Shown here one piece after another: positions 13,358 to 26,153 of a stretch of 48,586 nucleotides of DNA. This DNA comes from Deltaproteobacteria bacterium (GTDB lineage: Bacteria > Myxococcota_A > UBA9160 > UBA4427): positions 85,308 through 133,893 of the forward strand of contig JAJDAO010000030.1 of assembly GCA_029261835.1 (NCBI GenBank), given 5' to 3'. The notes beneath the pieces were generated by a model. It ran no database searches, had not been told where the DNA came from, and saw nothing but the letters and a program-made list of their open reading frames with translations. Position 1 is the first letter of the stretch. Each line of letters opens with the position of its first letter. The translations under genes were made by a program, and so were the position numbers.

Positions 13358-15109
13358 CTACGCCAGTACGCGGTTGACGGCGCTCACCACCGCCTCGAGC
13401 GAGGCCCGCACGATACTCTCGTCGCGGCCCGCCCCGTACCAGGTGCGACCGTCCGGATTCATCAGCTCGACGTACGCCATGGCGGCGGCATCGGAGCCCT
13501 GGCCGAGCGCGTGCTCGCAGTAGTCACTGAGCCGCAGGTCGAGCGCGAGCGCGTCCCTCAGCGCGGCGAAGAAGGCGTCGAGCGGCCCGTTGCCACGCCC
13601 CTCGATCGCTTGCCGCACGCCGTCTCGCTCGATGACCGCACGCATGGCACAGCCGCGATCTCGCTCCCCCGCCGGACCGCTCCGCTCCTCGATGAATGTG
13701 ACTGGGCCCGTACGCGCCAGGTACTCGCAGCGAAACATCGCCCAGATCTCGTCGGCTGCGATCTCTTCGCCCCTGGTCTCGGTCACTCGTTGAATGCAAC
13801 GGTGGAATTCGATCTGCATTCTTCGCGGCATCTGGACGCCGTACTCCCGCTCGAGCAGGAACGCGATGCCCCCCTTGCCGGACTGGCTGTTGACGCGCAC
13901 CAGGGCGTCGTAGCTGCGTCCGACGTGGGCGGGATTCATCGGCAGATAGGGAACCTGCCAGACCTCCTCGGACGAGTGCTGCAGCGCCGTGAGTCCCTTC
14001 TTGATGGCGTCCTGGTGTGAGCCCGAGAAGGCGGTGAAGACCAGCTCTCCCGCGTACGGGTGGCGAGGGTGCACGGGCAGCCGATTGCAGTGCTCGACCA
14101 GACGCACCAAATCGTTGATGTCGCTCATGTCGAGGCCGGGATCGACACCCTGGGTGAACATGTTGAGCGCCAACGTGACGAGGTCGACGTTGCCGGTACG
14201 CTCACCATTGCCGAAGAGAGTCCCCTCGACCCGATCGGCACCCGCCATCAGCGCCAGCTCGGCGGCAGCCACCGCCGTACCGCGATCATTGTGCGGGTGC
14301 ACGCTCAACACCACGCAGTCTCGCTTCTTGACGTGGTCTGCGAAGTACTCGATCTGATCGGCATAGACATTCGGCGTCGACATCTCCACGGTTGCCGGCA
14401 GATTCAGGATGATGGGCTCCGCCGCAGTGGGCTGCCAGACCTCCATCACCGCCTCGCAAATCTCGATGGCAAAAGCGAGCTCGGTGCCGGTGAAGCTCTC
14501 CGGCGAGTACTCGAAGACGATCTCCGTCTCGGGCATCGCGTCGGCGAGTTCTCGAATCATGCGCGCGCCGCGCGTGGCGATTTCGACGATCCCGTTTCGA
14601 TCGCGCCGGAAGACCACACGCCGCTGCAGCGTCGAGGTCGAATTGTAGAGATGCACGATCGCACGGCGAGCACCGCGAATCGACGCCATGGTCGACCGGA
14701 TCAACGACTCCCTGGACTGCGTCAGTACCTGGATCGTCACGTCTGACGCAATCGCGTCGCGCTCGATCAAGTCGCGCACGAAGTCGAACTCGGTCTGTGA
14801 GGCGCTCGGGAAGCCGACCTCGATCTCGCGGAAGCCCATCTGGACGAGTCGCCCGAAGAGCTCGCGCTTGCGCTCGACCCCCATCGGCTCGATCAGCGAC
14901 TGATTGCCGTCACGCAGATCGACGCTGCACCAGATGGGAGGACGCTCGACCACCCGATCGGGCCAGCGGCGGCCCGGCAAGGCCACCGGCGCTATGGGGA
15001 CGTAGTGACCGGCGGGCATCGTACTCGACGCTCGACGGGACTCTCGCGGCACAGTCTTGTCGCTGCTGATGGACGACTGAGATGTCGGCGACTGCCGATT
15101 CTCGGACAT
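13358..15109 (-). CDS. leuA: 2-isopropylmalate synthase
   Basis: First committed enzyme of leucine biosynthesis: condenses acetyl-CoA with 2-oxoisovalerate. The protein has 583 residues, the longer LeuA type. The TIM-barrel catalytic domain shows SVDLRDGNQSLIEPM, LNLPATVEMSTPNVYAD and SVHPHNDRGTAVAAAELA followed by GTLFGNGERTGNVDL. His and Asn of HPHND and Asp of DLRDGNQ are the metal/substrate residues. The C-terminal ~130 residues are the LeuA regulatory domain that binds leucine for feedback inhibition. The start at 15109 (MSENRQ) has GGAGGAG about 6 nt upstream. Upstream lie a Leu-rich leader ORF and a strong hairpin, so expression is probably attenuation-controlled. No leuB, leuC or leuD is nearby. 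Confidence 0.96.
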   Translation of the reverse strand: MSENRQSPTSQSSISSDKTVPRESRRASSTMPAGHYVPIAPVALPGRRWPDRVVERPPIWCSVDLRDGNQSLIEPMGVERKRELFGRLVQMGFREIEVGFPSASQTEFDFVRDLIERDAIASDVTIQVLTQSRESLIRSTMASIRGARRAIVHLYNSTSTLQRRVVFRRDRNGIVEIATRGARMIRELADAMPETEIVFEYSPESFTGTELAFAIEICEAVMEVWQPTAAEPIILNLPATVEMSTPNVYADQIEYFADHVKKRDCVVLSVHPHNDRGTAVAAAELALMAGADRVEGTLFGNGERTGNVDLVTLALNMFTQGVDPGLDMSDINDLVRLVEHCNRLPVHPRHPYAGELVFTAFSGSHQDAIKKGLTALQHSSEEVWQVPYLPMNPAHVGRSYDALVRVNSQSGKGGIAFLLEREYGVQMPRRMQIEFHRCIQRVTETRGEEIAADEIWAMFRCEYLARTGPVTFIEERSGPAGERDRGCAMRAVIERDGVRQAIEGRGNGPLDAFFAALRDALALDLRLSDYCEHALGQGSDAAAMAYVELMNPDGRTWYGAGRDESIVRASLEAVVSAVNRVLA

Positions 15110-15210
15110 GATCTTCTCCTCCCTTGCTCGCTCTTCGTGCGAACCCACCGTCGAGCTGTAGGCTGGAGGAGTTGATCGGCGGCTATCGATCCACGGTCAC
15201 GGATTCCCAG

Positions 15211-15258
15211 AACGCGAAACCCCCTCCGGCCTGGCTCGGCGGGAGAGGGTTTCGCGTT
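15211..15258 (-). promoter_or_regulatory. Attenuator-type hairpin in the leuA leader
   Basis: AACGCGAAACCC (15211-15222) and GGGTTTCGCGTT (15247-15258) are a perfect 12-bp inverted repeat. CTCC/GGGAG pairing inside extends the stem. It lies between the leader peptide stop (15308) and leuA (15109), where a terminator hairpin is expected. On the minus strand only UUCU follows the 3' arm; the stronger T-run (TTTT) is on the plus strand. So a terminator in the leuA direction would be a weak one, or the structure may act both ways. Confidence 0.6.
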
Positions 15259-15307
15259 TTGGTTGCCGTATTCGCTCTTGCTGAATCTCGGCTCGTACCG
15301 CTTCGCG

Positions 15308-15379
15308 CTAGACCTCCCCCGCCCTGCTAAGAAGCAGGCCGCGTAGGAGGCTCAGCCGTGAAATGGAACGATATGCCAT
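15308..15379 (-). CDS. leuL: Leu-rich leader peptide of the leuA attenuator
   Basis: A 23-codon ORF beginning MAYRSISR and containing LSLLRGLLLS, i.e. six leucines within nine codons (CTG, CTC, CTA, CTG, CTT, CTT). This is the classic design of a leucine-operon leader peptide. The Leu codons overlap nested inverted repeats, CCTGC/GCAGG (15323-15327 with 15334-15338) inside CCTCC/GGAGG (15313-15317 with 15346-15350), the expected pause hairpin. A 12-bp hairpin follows before leuA. No Shine-Dalgarno precedes the ATG, but the candidate promoter would start transcription within a few bases of it, so it may be translated as a nearly leaderless message. Ribosome stalling at scarce Leu-tRNA would then favour leuA expression. 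Inferred from sequence alone. Confidence 0.75.
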   Translation of the reverse strand: MAYRSISRLSLLRGLLLSRAGEV

Positions 15380-15387
15380 GACTGAGC

Positions 15388-15416
15388 TAGGTACCCGAGT
15401 CGCGGCGGCTCGTCAA
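15388..15416 (-). promoter_or_regulatory. Candidate promoter of the leuL-leuA unit
   Basis: On the minus strand, TTGACG (15416-15411) overlaps the histidine-kinase stop codon. TACCTA (15393-15388), a poor -10 match, follows after 17 bp. Transcription would begin about 2-4 nt before the leuL ATG. Confidence 0.35.
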
Positions 15417-17134
15417 GCGCCAGGCGTATGCTCCGCGCCGCTCTTCGGACGAGCTGATGTCGCGCTCGCATCCACGACACGCCGCACACCGGCCGAAGGC
15501 GCCGGCTGGGCGGCGGTCTGCCGACACGGCAGGGTGAAGAAGAACGAGCTCCCGGCACCGGGCGCCGACTCCACCCAGATCTCGCCACCATGGCAGTCGA
15601 CGATGCGCTTGCAGAGCGCCAAGCCGATTCCGGTGCCCTCGTACTCGTCGCGCGTATGCAGGCGCTGAAAGACCAGGAAGATTCGCTCGCGAAACTCCGG
15701 TGCGATGCCGATTCCATTGTCCCGCACCGCAAAGAGCCAGCGCTCTGCCTGGGGCTGTGCGCTGATGTGGATCTCCGGCACGCCATCGCCCCGGAACTTG
15801 ATCGCGTTGGCGATCAGGTTCTGCAAGAGCTGCGAGATGCCGGTCGGGTTGGCCTCCAGCGTCGGAAGATCGCCCACTCTGACCCGTGCTCCGCTCTCGG
15901 TCATGGCGACGCGCAGGTTCCCCAACACAGACCGCATGAGCTGCACACAGTTGACGCTCGAGAAGTCGAGTGTCGCACGCCCTACTCTCGAGTACTCGAG
16001 CAGATCCTGAATCAGTCGCCGCATACGCATCGCGCCGTCGACGGCGAAGTCGATGTACCCGACCGCCGCAGCATCGAGGTCGTCCGCGTAGCGGCGCTTC
16101 AGAAGCTGCGTGAACATCGTGACCATGCGGAGCGGCTCCTGCAAGTCGTGGGAGGCCACATAGGCGAACTGATTCAGCTCCCGATTGGAGCGCTCGAGCT
16201 CACGGCTCTTCACGAGCAGCTCGCCCTGTGCGAGCCGATGCTCGCGGATTTCACGCTCGAGCTCGAGATTCGTCTGACGCGACTTCTCGAGCAACCCGCC
16301 CATCTGGCATGCGACGTCCTCGGCCGACCGCTTGACCTCGGCGAGCTCTGCATCGCGCTGCCGAATCTGGCCGAGCATCGCATTGAAGGCTTCGGCGAGC
16401 GAGGCAGCCTCGGCACCGATCTTCTCGGGAGCCTTCAGGTCGTAGCGCTTCTCCTCGGAGATGCAGCGAGCCAGCTTCGCCAGATGCTCGACGGGACGCA
16501 AGATTCGGGGCAGAAGGAGCCGCGTCAGGACGAGCGCACAGGTGATGACGGCCAGCCCAACGAGACACACCGCAATGAGATGAGCGCGCTGACCGGCCTG
16601 GACCTCGCGCATGTCGGCCACGACGAGCATGGTCCCGATCACGCGATTCTGAGACCTCACCGGCAACGTGACTTCGAGCCAGCCGGCCTGCGAGCGGAAC
16701 CCCATTCCACGCCCGTCCGGTGGCGAACGTGAGCCCTCCAGCACGCTGCGATCGTCTCGAGACTTCGCATAGTGCGCGAGCACCCGACCATCCGGACGCA
16801 GCATCGAGGCACTCGCCACGATCGGCTCCATCGCCAGCGCAGCGAGCGTCTCTTCGACCTTGCGAACATCTCCGTGAGCGATCGCAGACGCGCTCTGGCG
16901 GCCGATCGCGCGCGCGATCAGCGTCAGCTTCTCGTCCATCTCGGCACGAGCCATCGTACGCTCCGCGCCGAGATGAATCGCCGCAACGGCGACCGTCAAT
17001 GCCGTGCTGATGGCGAAGCTCAGGAGCGTGATTCTGCCGGCGAGCGACGAAGGTAGACGAGGGAACCCTCTACCTCGTCGGCCTGTCCGATAGCCGATTG
17101 AATCCTCGCGCTCGCGATCGGCAGAGATCTCCAT
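15413..17134 (-). CDS. Membrane sensor histidine kinase
   Basis: 573-residue two-component sensor. The start at 17134 (MEISADRE) has GGAG 8 nt upstream. Order of parts: first membrane helix about 33-55, a periplasmic sensor region about 56-185, second helix about 186-208, HAMP linker about 209-262 and a coiled coil about 263-320. The kinase core follows, with the phospho-acceptor His329 in AYVASHDLQEPL. The ATPase domain has the N box around Asn443 (NLIANAIKFRG), DNGIGI (472-477) and GTGIGLAL (500-507). The H-box type resembles phytochrome-like kinases that pair with Rcp1-type regulators, fitting the divergent response regulator next door. The signal sensed cannot be told. Confidence 0.93.
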   Translation of the reverse strand: MEISADREREDSIGYRTGRRGRGFPRLPSSLAGRITLLSFAISTALTVAVAAIHLGAERTMARAEMDEKLTLIARAIGRQSASAIAHGDVRKVEETLAALAMEPIVASASMLRPDGRVLAHYAKSRDDRSVLEGSRSPPDGRGMGFRSQAGWLEVTLPVRSQNRVIGTMLVVADMREVQAGQRAHLIAVCLVGLAVITCALVLTRLLLPRILRPVEHLAKLARCISEEKRYDLKAPEKIGAEAASLAEAFNAMLGQIRQRDAELAEVKRSAEDVACQMGGLLEKSRQTNLELEREIREHRLAQGELLVKSRELERSNRELNQFAYVASHDLQEPLRMVTMFTQLLKRRYADDLDAAAVGYIDFAVDGAMRMRRLIQDLLEYSRVGRATLDFSSVNCVQLMRSVLGNLRVAMTESGARVRVGDLPTLEANPTGISQLLQNLIANAIKFRGDGVPEIHISAQPQAERWLFAVRDNGIGIAPEFRERIFLVFQRLHTRDEYEGTGIGLALCKRIVDCHGGEIWVESAPGAGSSFFFTLPCRQTAAQPAPSAGVRRVVDASATSARPKSGAEHTPGA

Positions 17135-17339
17135 CTGCGCTCTCCGGTCGTCACAGCGTCGACCACCGACATGCCGATGTCGACCCGGCAAAGAACGGAT
17201 CGGCTCGGTGGGGTGTTCGGCCGATTCATGTTCAGCGACAGTGACTCCTCGGGGTAACGGCCGATGTCAAGTGTGTGCCGCATCCCTACTGTCGGGGCCC
17301 ACAGATGGCAGCTTCATAATCATAGTCGGAGATCTGATC

Positions 17340-17795
17340 TTGATTCTCGCTGCGGATGATCGGACATCGCAGGCCACGATTCTGCTGATCGAAAACAATG
17401 AGGGCGATATCTGCCTCGCCGATGAGGCCCTCAAGAACGGTGGCATCCCGGTTCGCCTGCACGTCGTGCGAAACGGCGTAGACGCGCTGGCATTCCTCAA
17501 CCGCACGGGCGCCTACAAGGCCGCACCGCGGCCGGCTCTGATCCTGCTGGACTTGAACATGCCGCGGCTGGACGGGCGCGAAGTACTGGCGCGGATCAAG
17601 ACGAATGACGCGCTGAAAGCGATCCCGGTGATCGTGTTGAGCACGTCTTCGTCCAGAGAAGACGTACTGCGAAGCTACGAGCTGCACGCCAACTGCTATC
17701 TGACAAAGCCGACGGAGCTCAGCGAGTACCTCGAGCTGGTCCATGCCATGAAGCAGTTCTGGCTCCAGATGGCCGACCTCCCGCCGGCGTTCTGA
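17340..17795 (+). CDS. Single-domain response regulator, Rcp1-like
   Basis: 151-residue receiver protein without an output domain. A TTG at 17340 is taken as start because GGAG lies 8 nt upstream and the preceding frame (open from 17208) is not receiver-like. The phosphorylatable Asp71 lies in LILLDLNMPRLDGRE, the switch Thr102 in VIVLSTSS, and the conserved Lys123 in CYLTKPTEL. The acidic pocket reads LIENNEGD where Rcp1-type proteins usually have VEDNxxD, so the Mg2+-binding Asp is replaced by Asn19. It is divergent from the histidine kinase, whose H-box type suits this receiver class, so the two probably form a phosphorelay pair. Confidence 0.88.
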   Translation: MILAADDRTSQATILLIENNEGDICLADEALKNGGIPVRLHVVRNGVDALAFLNRTGAYKAAPRPALILLDLNMPRLDGREVLARIKTNDALKAIPVIVLSTSSSREDVLRSYELHANCYLTKPTELSEYLELVHAMKQFWLQMADLPPAF

Positions 17796-17865
17796 CGGCG
17801 TCTCCGGTCTCGCGAGCGCGGCCGCCGGGCCATCGAATCCTCACTCTTCGCTAGATCCACCCCGC

Positions 17866-20307
17866 TCACCCGACTCCGGCGAGCGCCAGCCGATCCCCCC
17901 AGCGAGTGCGGACGGCCCTCGCGAGTTCGGGTGCCCGCCGCAGGCCCGCATCCGCCTGCACCGTCGCCAGGGCGGCTTGGCGCGCCACGGCGACGAGCCT
18001 GGCATCGCGCAGCAGATCGGCGACGTGCAGGTCCGGCAGATGGCCGCTCTGGCGCGCACCGAGGAATTCGCCCGGCCCACGAATCGCCAGGTCGGCGTCC
18101 GCAATCTCGAAGCCATCCCGGGTCTCGAGCATGGCCCGCAAGCGGGCCTCCCCTTTCTCGCTCCGGCTCCTCGCGACCAGCACGCAGCTGCCGGCGCGTT
18201 CTCCTCGACCCACGCGGCCACGGAGCTGGTGGAGCTGCGCCAGACCAAAGCGCTCAGCATGCTCGACCACCATCAGCGTGGCGCCGGGTACGTCTACACC
18301 GACCTCGATGACGGTCGTCGACACCAGGATCCGGCTCTCGCCGCCCGCGAAACGCGCCATGGCGTGAGATCTCGCTTCGGCATCCAGACGGCCGTGAACG
18401 AGCTCTACGCCGCAGTCCGGAAAGACCGCTCGAATGCGCTCGGCCGATTCGATGGCGGAACGCAGATCGCTCTTCTCGCTCTCCTCGACCAGCGGATAGA
18501 CCACGTAGACCTGCTCGCCACGTTGCACCGCGTCGCGCACGAGAGCGGTGATGCGACGCCCCTCGCCCTGCCGAAGCAGCAGGGTTTGCACCGGGATACG
18601 ACCCGGGGGCAGCTCGTCGATCACCGAGAGATCGAGATCACCGTAGAGGGTCAGCGCCAGGGTCCGAGGAATCGGCGTGGCGGTCATCACGAGCGTATGC
18701 GGGCGGAGCCCGTCGCGCCCCCGCGCCGCCAGAATCGCTCGCTGCCGAACCCCGAAGCGATGCTGCTCGTCGATCACCGCCAACGCCAGATGCGCGAAGC
18801 GAACGTCTTCCTGAAGTAGCGCATGAGTTCCGACGACGAGATCGAGTCGCCCCTGCTCTAGCTCGTCTCGCAGCCGGTGCGCTTCGGCGGCCGGCAGCGA
18901 AGAGGTCAGCAACCCGATGCGAAGGTCGAGCGACGAGCCCGAAGCGCCGGTCAGCGCCCGGAGCGTGCGCGCGTGCTGCTCGGCCAGCAGCTCGGTCGGT
19001 GCCATCAGCGCCGTCTGCGCGCCGGTGCGTGCTACCGCCAACGCGGCCAGCAGCGCAACGACGGTCTTGCCGCTCCCGACATCACCCTGCAGCAGGCGAT
19101 TCATCGGATGCGGGCGGCGCAGATCATCGCCGATCTCGCGCCAGACGCGTCTTTGCGCGTCCGTCAGCCGAAACGGCAGCGCGTCGGGTGCCGACCGGAC
19201 TAACGGCTGGTCGACATTGATCGCAACGCCCGGTGCGGCCGTCTCGCTCTGCCTGCGCAAGGCGAGCCCCAGCTCCAGAAGATAGAGCTCCTCCAGCACC
19301 AGTCGCTGATGGGCCGGTGAGGCATGCTCGCTGTAGGCGGCCACGTCGACATCGCTCTCCGGGCAATGAAGCGCCAGGACGGCGGCGGCCGCCTCGGGCA
19401 GACCGCGCTCGCGCGCGAGCGTCGCCGGCAGATGTCCGACGACTAGATCCGCGTACTCGTCGACAGTGCGCTGGATCAACCTGCGCAACGTCCGAGGGTT
19501 GACGCCGTCGGGCGCGGCGTAACGCGGAACCACCCGGCACAGCACGTCGCGTTCGCACGCGGCCTGCCCCTCCGCGTCGTCGACTACCTCGATCTCGGGG
19601 TGGATGATCTCTTTGGAAAAGCGATATCGCCGGACGTCGCCGGTCACGAGCAACCACTGGCCCTTGCGCAGACTCTTGGCCACCGTCTCGCCACCGCGAA
19701 ACCACTTGAGGTTGATGGTGTTCGCGTCGTCGCCCACCACCGCCTGCAGGATTTGCCGAAAGCGGCCACCGGAGCGGCTCCCGATGAAGTCGACCAGCTT
19801 CACCTCGGCAACGAAGGTGGCGCGGCTCCCCACCTCGAGAGCCTCGACCTTGGCCAGCGAGCGGCGATCCTCGTAGCCCGTCGGCAGGTGCAACAGCAGG
19901 TCGCCTACGCTGCCAAGGCCCCGTCGTGCCAACGACTCGGCCCTCTTCGGCCCGATTCCGGGCAGCACCGACGGCGAGCGGGCCAACACTTCGTCCGACC
20001 AGCCCGGGCGCCGCAGAGGTGTCAGCTCCCGCAGCGCCTGGCGGATCAGAACGCTGCGATCTTCAGCTTCCAGTTCTTTCGAGAAGTCTCCGTGCAACTT
20101 GCTGAAAAACTTACGCAAGTCGATTGGAATCCGATACTCGAGCAAGCTCTCGCAGGCCGCCTGGACAGCACCCGCCAGATTGCGCACGCGCTCCATCTGG
20201 GCGAAGTCGTCGCGAGCCGCGAACTCCAGAGGCCTGCACAGCGCTTCGATGGAAGCCTGCAGATTCCGCTGCGTCGACTGTTTTTCGGCCTGTCGGCTCG
20301 GCACCAC
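17866..20307 (-). CDS. recG: ATP-dependent DNA helicase RecG
   Basis: Branch-migrating helicase that remodels stalled replication forks and Holliday junctions. The wedge/OB domain follows LPGIGPKRAESLARRG. Motor motifs are GDVGSGKT (Walker A), AVIDEQHRFGV (DEQH box), TATPIPRTLALT, and VVEHAERFGLAQLHQLRGRVGRG near the C-terminus. With the GTG at 20307 the protein has 813 residues, about 120 more than E. coli RecG, because of an N-terminal extension. GGAG lies 6 nt before that GTG, but GTG codons at 20361 and 20328 are also possible. It starts about 60 bp after carB, so it may be the last gene of the pyr transcript. It converges with the response regulator. Confidence 0.94.
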   Translation of the reverse strand: MVPSRQAEKQSTQRNLQASIEALCRPLEFAARDDFAQMERVRNLAGAVQAACESLLEYRIPIDLRKFFSKLHGDFSKELEAEDRSVLIRQALRELTPLRRPGWSDEVLARSPSVLPGIGPKRAESLARRGLGSVGDLLLHLPTGYEDRRSLAKVEALEVGSRATFVAEVKLVDFIGSRSGGRFRQILQAVVGDDANTINLKWFRGGETVAKSLRKGQWLLVTGDVRRYRFSKEIIHPEIEVVDDAEGQAACERDVLCRVVPRYAAPDGVNPRTLRRLIQRTVDEYADLVVGHLPATLARERGLPEAAAAVLALHCPESDVDVAAYSEHASPAHQRLVLEELYLLELGLALRRQSETAAPGVAINVDQPLVRSAPDALPFRLTDAQRRVWREIGDDLRRPHPMNRLLQGDVGSGKTVVALLAALAVARTGAQTALMAPTELLAEQHARTLRALTGASGSSLDLRIGLLTSSLPAAEAHRLRDELEQGRLDLVVGTHALLQEDVRFAHLALAVIDEQHRFGVRQRAILAARGRDGLRPHTLVMTATPIPRTLALTLYGDLDLSVIDELPPGRIPVQTLLLRQGEGRRITALVRDAVQRGEQVYVVYPLVEESEKSDLRSAIESAERIRAVFPDCGVELVHGRLDAEARSHAMARFAGGESRILVSTTVIEVGVDVPGATLMVVEHAERFGLAQLHQLRGRVGRGERAGSCVLVARSRSEKGEARLRAMLETRDGFEIADADLAIRGPGEFLGARQSGHLPDLHVADLLRDARLVAVARQAALATVQADAGLRRAPELARAVRTRWGDRLALAGVG

Positions 20308-20366
20308 CCAGGGCTCCAGACAGGACACTAGGCGACAAGTGCGCTGCCCGCCTTGGTCCACGCAGT

Positions 20367-23585
<3,219 letters not shown>

Positions 23586-23628
23586 GGAGCAGGATCCCCT
23601 CTTTACTAAGCAGCCGGAAGCGTTGTTC

Positions 23629-24855
23629 TCAGCAGGCCTGGTTCGTGGCGACGAGCGCACCCGTCACCGCATCACCCGCCGCGTGGCGCTCGACCATGTC
23701 GCGGAATCGGCTGAAGAGGTAGGAGGCATCGTGCGGTCCGGGCGAGGCCTCGGGGTGGTACTGCACCGAGAAGATCGGCTTGGTCCGGTGCGCCAGTCCC
23801 TCCACCGTGCCGTCGTTCAGATTGACGTGGGTCACGTCGACTGGCTCGCCGGCCTCGCGTAGCGATTCCGCATCCACGGCATAACCGTGGTTCTCTGCAC
23901 AGATCGCCACCCTACCTGTGGCGAGGTCCTGCCCCGGCTGATTGCCGCCGTGGTGTCCAAACTTGAGCTTGCGAATCTCCCCACCGAGAGCGAGACCGAG
24001 GATCTGGTGTCCGAGGCAGATTCCAAAGAGCGGCTTGCTCTCGGCGAGCTCACGGACGATTTCCCGCACACCCCTGACTGCACGCGGGTCACCGGGCCCG
24101 TTGGACAGGAATACGCCGTCGGGACCCAGCGCCAGCGCCTCGCGAGCGGGTGTGTTGGCCGGCACGACAGTCACGGAGAATCCTTGCTCGACCAACAGGC
24201 GAAGAATGCTGCGCTTGATACCAAAGTCGTAGGCGACCAGCTCCAAGCGCCGCTCGGGACGAGGCGGGGCTGGAAGCTGTCCCCCGACTCCGCCCCAGCG
24301 ACCCTCATCCCAGCGGTAGGGATCGTCACACGTCACCTTGGCCACCCAGTCGTGCCCGTCGAGGCCCGGCGCCCTACGAGCGAGCGCCACCAGCTCATCG
24401 GCCGCCTGCAATGCCGGGTCGGTGCTCAGGACGCCCGCCTGGGCGCCCGCGTCGCGAATGCGCCGCACAAGTGCTCGCGTGTCGACACCGCAGATGCCCG
24501 GAACACCGGCCTCTGCGAGGAAACCGTCGATCCCACCGCGTGCGCGCCAGTTGCTCGGCTCGTCGAAGAACTCCTTGACGACGAAGCCCGAGAGGAAGGG
24601 CCGGCGAGACTCGTCGTCCTCCGGGTTCACACCGACGTTTCCGATCTGCGTATAGGTCATCGTCACGATCTGCCCGGCGTAGGACGGATCGCTGACGATC
24701 TCCTGGTATCCCGTCATGCTCGTATTGAAGATCACTTCGCCATCGCGAACCGCGCTCGCGCCGAAGCCGTGCCCTCGATAGACGGTGCCATCCGCCAACG
24801 CAAGAGCGGCCTCGCGTGCCGGGCCAGAGCCGGCCGAGCCGAGCAGCGCCTTCAT
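23629..24855 (-). CDS. carA: Carbamoyl-phosphate synthase small subunit
   Basis: Glutamine amidotransferase subunit (408 residues) that supplies ammonia to CarB. The N-terminal domain contains [19 protein letters not shown] and [16 protein letters not shown]. The C-terminal class I glutaminase domain has the nucleophile Cys in [16 protein letters not shown] and the His/Glu pair in [13 protein letters not shown]. The ATG at 24855 overlaps the pyrC stop as ATGA, indicating translational coupling; a longer frame to 24945 lies inside pyrC and is not used. It is part of the pyrR-pyrB-pyrC-carA-carB operon. Confidence 0.97.
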   Translation of the reverse strand: MKALLGSAGSGPAREAALALADGTVYRGHGFGASAVRDGEVIFNTSMTGYQEIVSDPSYAGQIVTMTYTQIGNVGVNPEDDESRRPFLSGFVVKEFFDEPSNWRARGGIDGFLAEAGVPGICGVDTRALVRRIRDAGAQAGVLSTDPALQAADELVALARRAPGLDGHDWVAKVTCDDPYRWDEGRWGGVGGQLPAPPRPERRLELVAYDFGIKRSILRLLVEQGFSVTVVPANTPAREALALGPDGVFLSNGPGDPRAVRGVREIVRELAESKPLFGICLGHQILGLALGGEIRKLKFGHHGGNQPGQDLATGRVAICAENHGYAVDAESLREAGEPVDVTHVNLNDGTVEGLAHRTKPIFSVQYHPEASPGPHDASYLFSRFRDMVERHAAGDAVTGALVATNQAC

Positions 24856-26153
24856 CGAAACAGCACCCCGTCTCCGTTTCGATACACCAGTCTCCCGCCG
24901 ACCAGCGTCGCCATCACCTGCCCGGTGAGCTGCTGGCCCGCCCAAGGCGAATTGCGACTCTTCGAGTAGCCCTTGGCTGGATCATAGGTCCAGCAGCGCT
25001 CCGGATCGAGCAAAACGACATCCGCTGGCGCGCGGGCGGCGAGCGTACCGGCGGGAAGGTCTAGAATGCGAGCGGGATTGGTCGACATGCGGCGCATCAG
25101 CTCGAGCGGGCAGATCTCCTGCTGCTGCACCAGATCGTTTACGACGGCGAAGGCGGTCTCCAGCCCAATGATCCCGTCCGGAGCCCCGGTAAATTCGACG
25201 TCCTTCTCGTAGCCAGCGTGCGGCGCGTGGTCGGTGGCAACGGCGTCGATCACGCCCTCGGTGAGAGCAGCGCGCAGAGCGGTCACATCGTGCTGTGAGC
25301 GCAGTGGAGGAGCCATCTTGGTGCTCGTGTCGAAGCCGAGGGTCGCCTCGTCGGTCAAGGTCAGGTGGTGCGGCGTGACTTCCGCCGTTACCTGCAGCCC
25401 GCGCTCACGCGCCTGCCTAATCAGCTCGACCGATCCGGCGGCCGAGACGTGTGCCACATGAAGCCGCGCGCCGGTGAGCTCAACCAGCCGGATGTCGCGG
25501 GACACCATGATCTCTTCGGCGGCGGCCGGGTTGCCCGGCAATCCCAGCCGCGTCGCCGTGAGCCCCTCGTTGACGGCGCCGCTGCCCCGCAGCCCGCAGT
25601 CCTCGGCGTGCACCACGATCGCTGCGCCCACGAGCTTCGAGTACTCCAGCACGTGCCGCATCACGGCGGTATCCATGATCGTTCGACCATCGTCGCTAAA
25701 CGCCACCGCACCCGCCTCGCACAGCGCCGCCATCTCCGTCATCACCTCTCCCGCCAGCCCTCGCGTGGCGGCGGCTATGGGGTGGATGCGGGCGGGCGAG
25801 TCCTTGGCGGCGCGGTCCAGGATGTACTGGGTCACCGAGGGGTCATCGTTCGCTGGGTCGGTGTTCGCCATACACACGACCGAGGTGAAGCCACCCGCCA
25901 CTGCGGCTCGACCACCGGATGCGATGTCCTCCTTGTACTCCTGCCCCGGCTCGCGCAGATGTGCGTGCATGTCGACGAAGCCCGGGGCCACCCACAGCCC
26001 GGCCGCATCGATCACGTCGCAGTCTTCCGCCGGAATCAGTGAGGCGCAGGCCGCGATCTGGCCATCCTCGATCAGCAGATCCGCAATCGCGTCATGGTCG
26101 CTCGCGGGGTCGAGCACGCGACCACCGCGAATCAGCACTCGAGACACCGGCAT
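24852..26153 (-). CDS. pyrC: Dihydroorotase, type I
   Basis: Zinc amidohydrolase (433 residues) that cyclises carbamoyl aspartate to dihydroorotate, third step of pyrimidine synthesis. Metal-binding HxH lies in [16 protein letters not shown]. Further conserved blocks are [10 protein letters not shown], the His of [15 protein letters not shown] and the catalytic Asp in ATDHAPH. Length and motifs fit the longer type I enzymes (as in Gram-positives and many deltaproteobacteria) rather than the E. coli type. The ATG at 26153 overlaps the pyrB stop (TGATG); a GTG one codon earlier would overlap as GTGA and is equally plausible. Confidence 0.96.
   Translation of the reverse strand: MPVSRVLIRGGRVLDPASDHDAIADLLIEDGQIAACASLIPAEDCDVIDAAGLWVAPGFVDMHAHLREPGQEYKEDIASGGRAAVAGGFTSVVCMANTDPANDDPSVTQYILDRAAKDSPARIHPIAAATRGLAGEVMTEMAALCEAGAVAFSDDGRTIMDTAVMRHVLEYSKLVGAAIVVHAEDCGLRGSGAVNEGLTATRLGLPGNPAAAEEIMVSRDIRLVELTGARLHVAHVSAAGSVELIRQARERGLQVTAEVTPHHLTLTDEATLGFDTSTKMAPPLRSQHDVTALRAALTEGVIDAVATDHAPHAGYEKDVEFTGAPDGIIGLETAFAVVNDLVQQQEICPLELMRRMSTNPARILDLPAGTLAARAPADVVLLDPERCWTYDPAKGYSKSRNSPWAGQQLTGQVMATLVGGRLVYRNGDGVLFR

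Noticed and set aside
15211..15258. Plain plus-strand terminator
   Set aside because: The TTTT run is on the plus strand, but no plus-strand gene lies upstream; its place in the leuA leader makes an attenuator role more likely.
15110..15379. T-box riboswitch upstream of leuA
   Set aside because: No specifier loop or T-box core sequence seen; the Leu-rich peptide with nested stems explains the region better.
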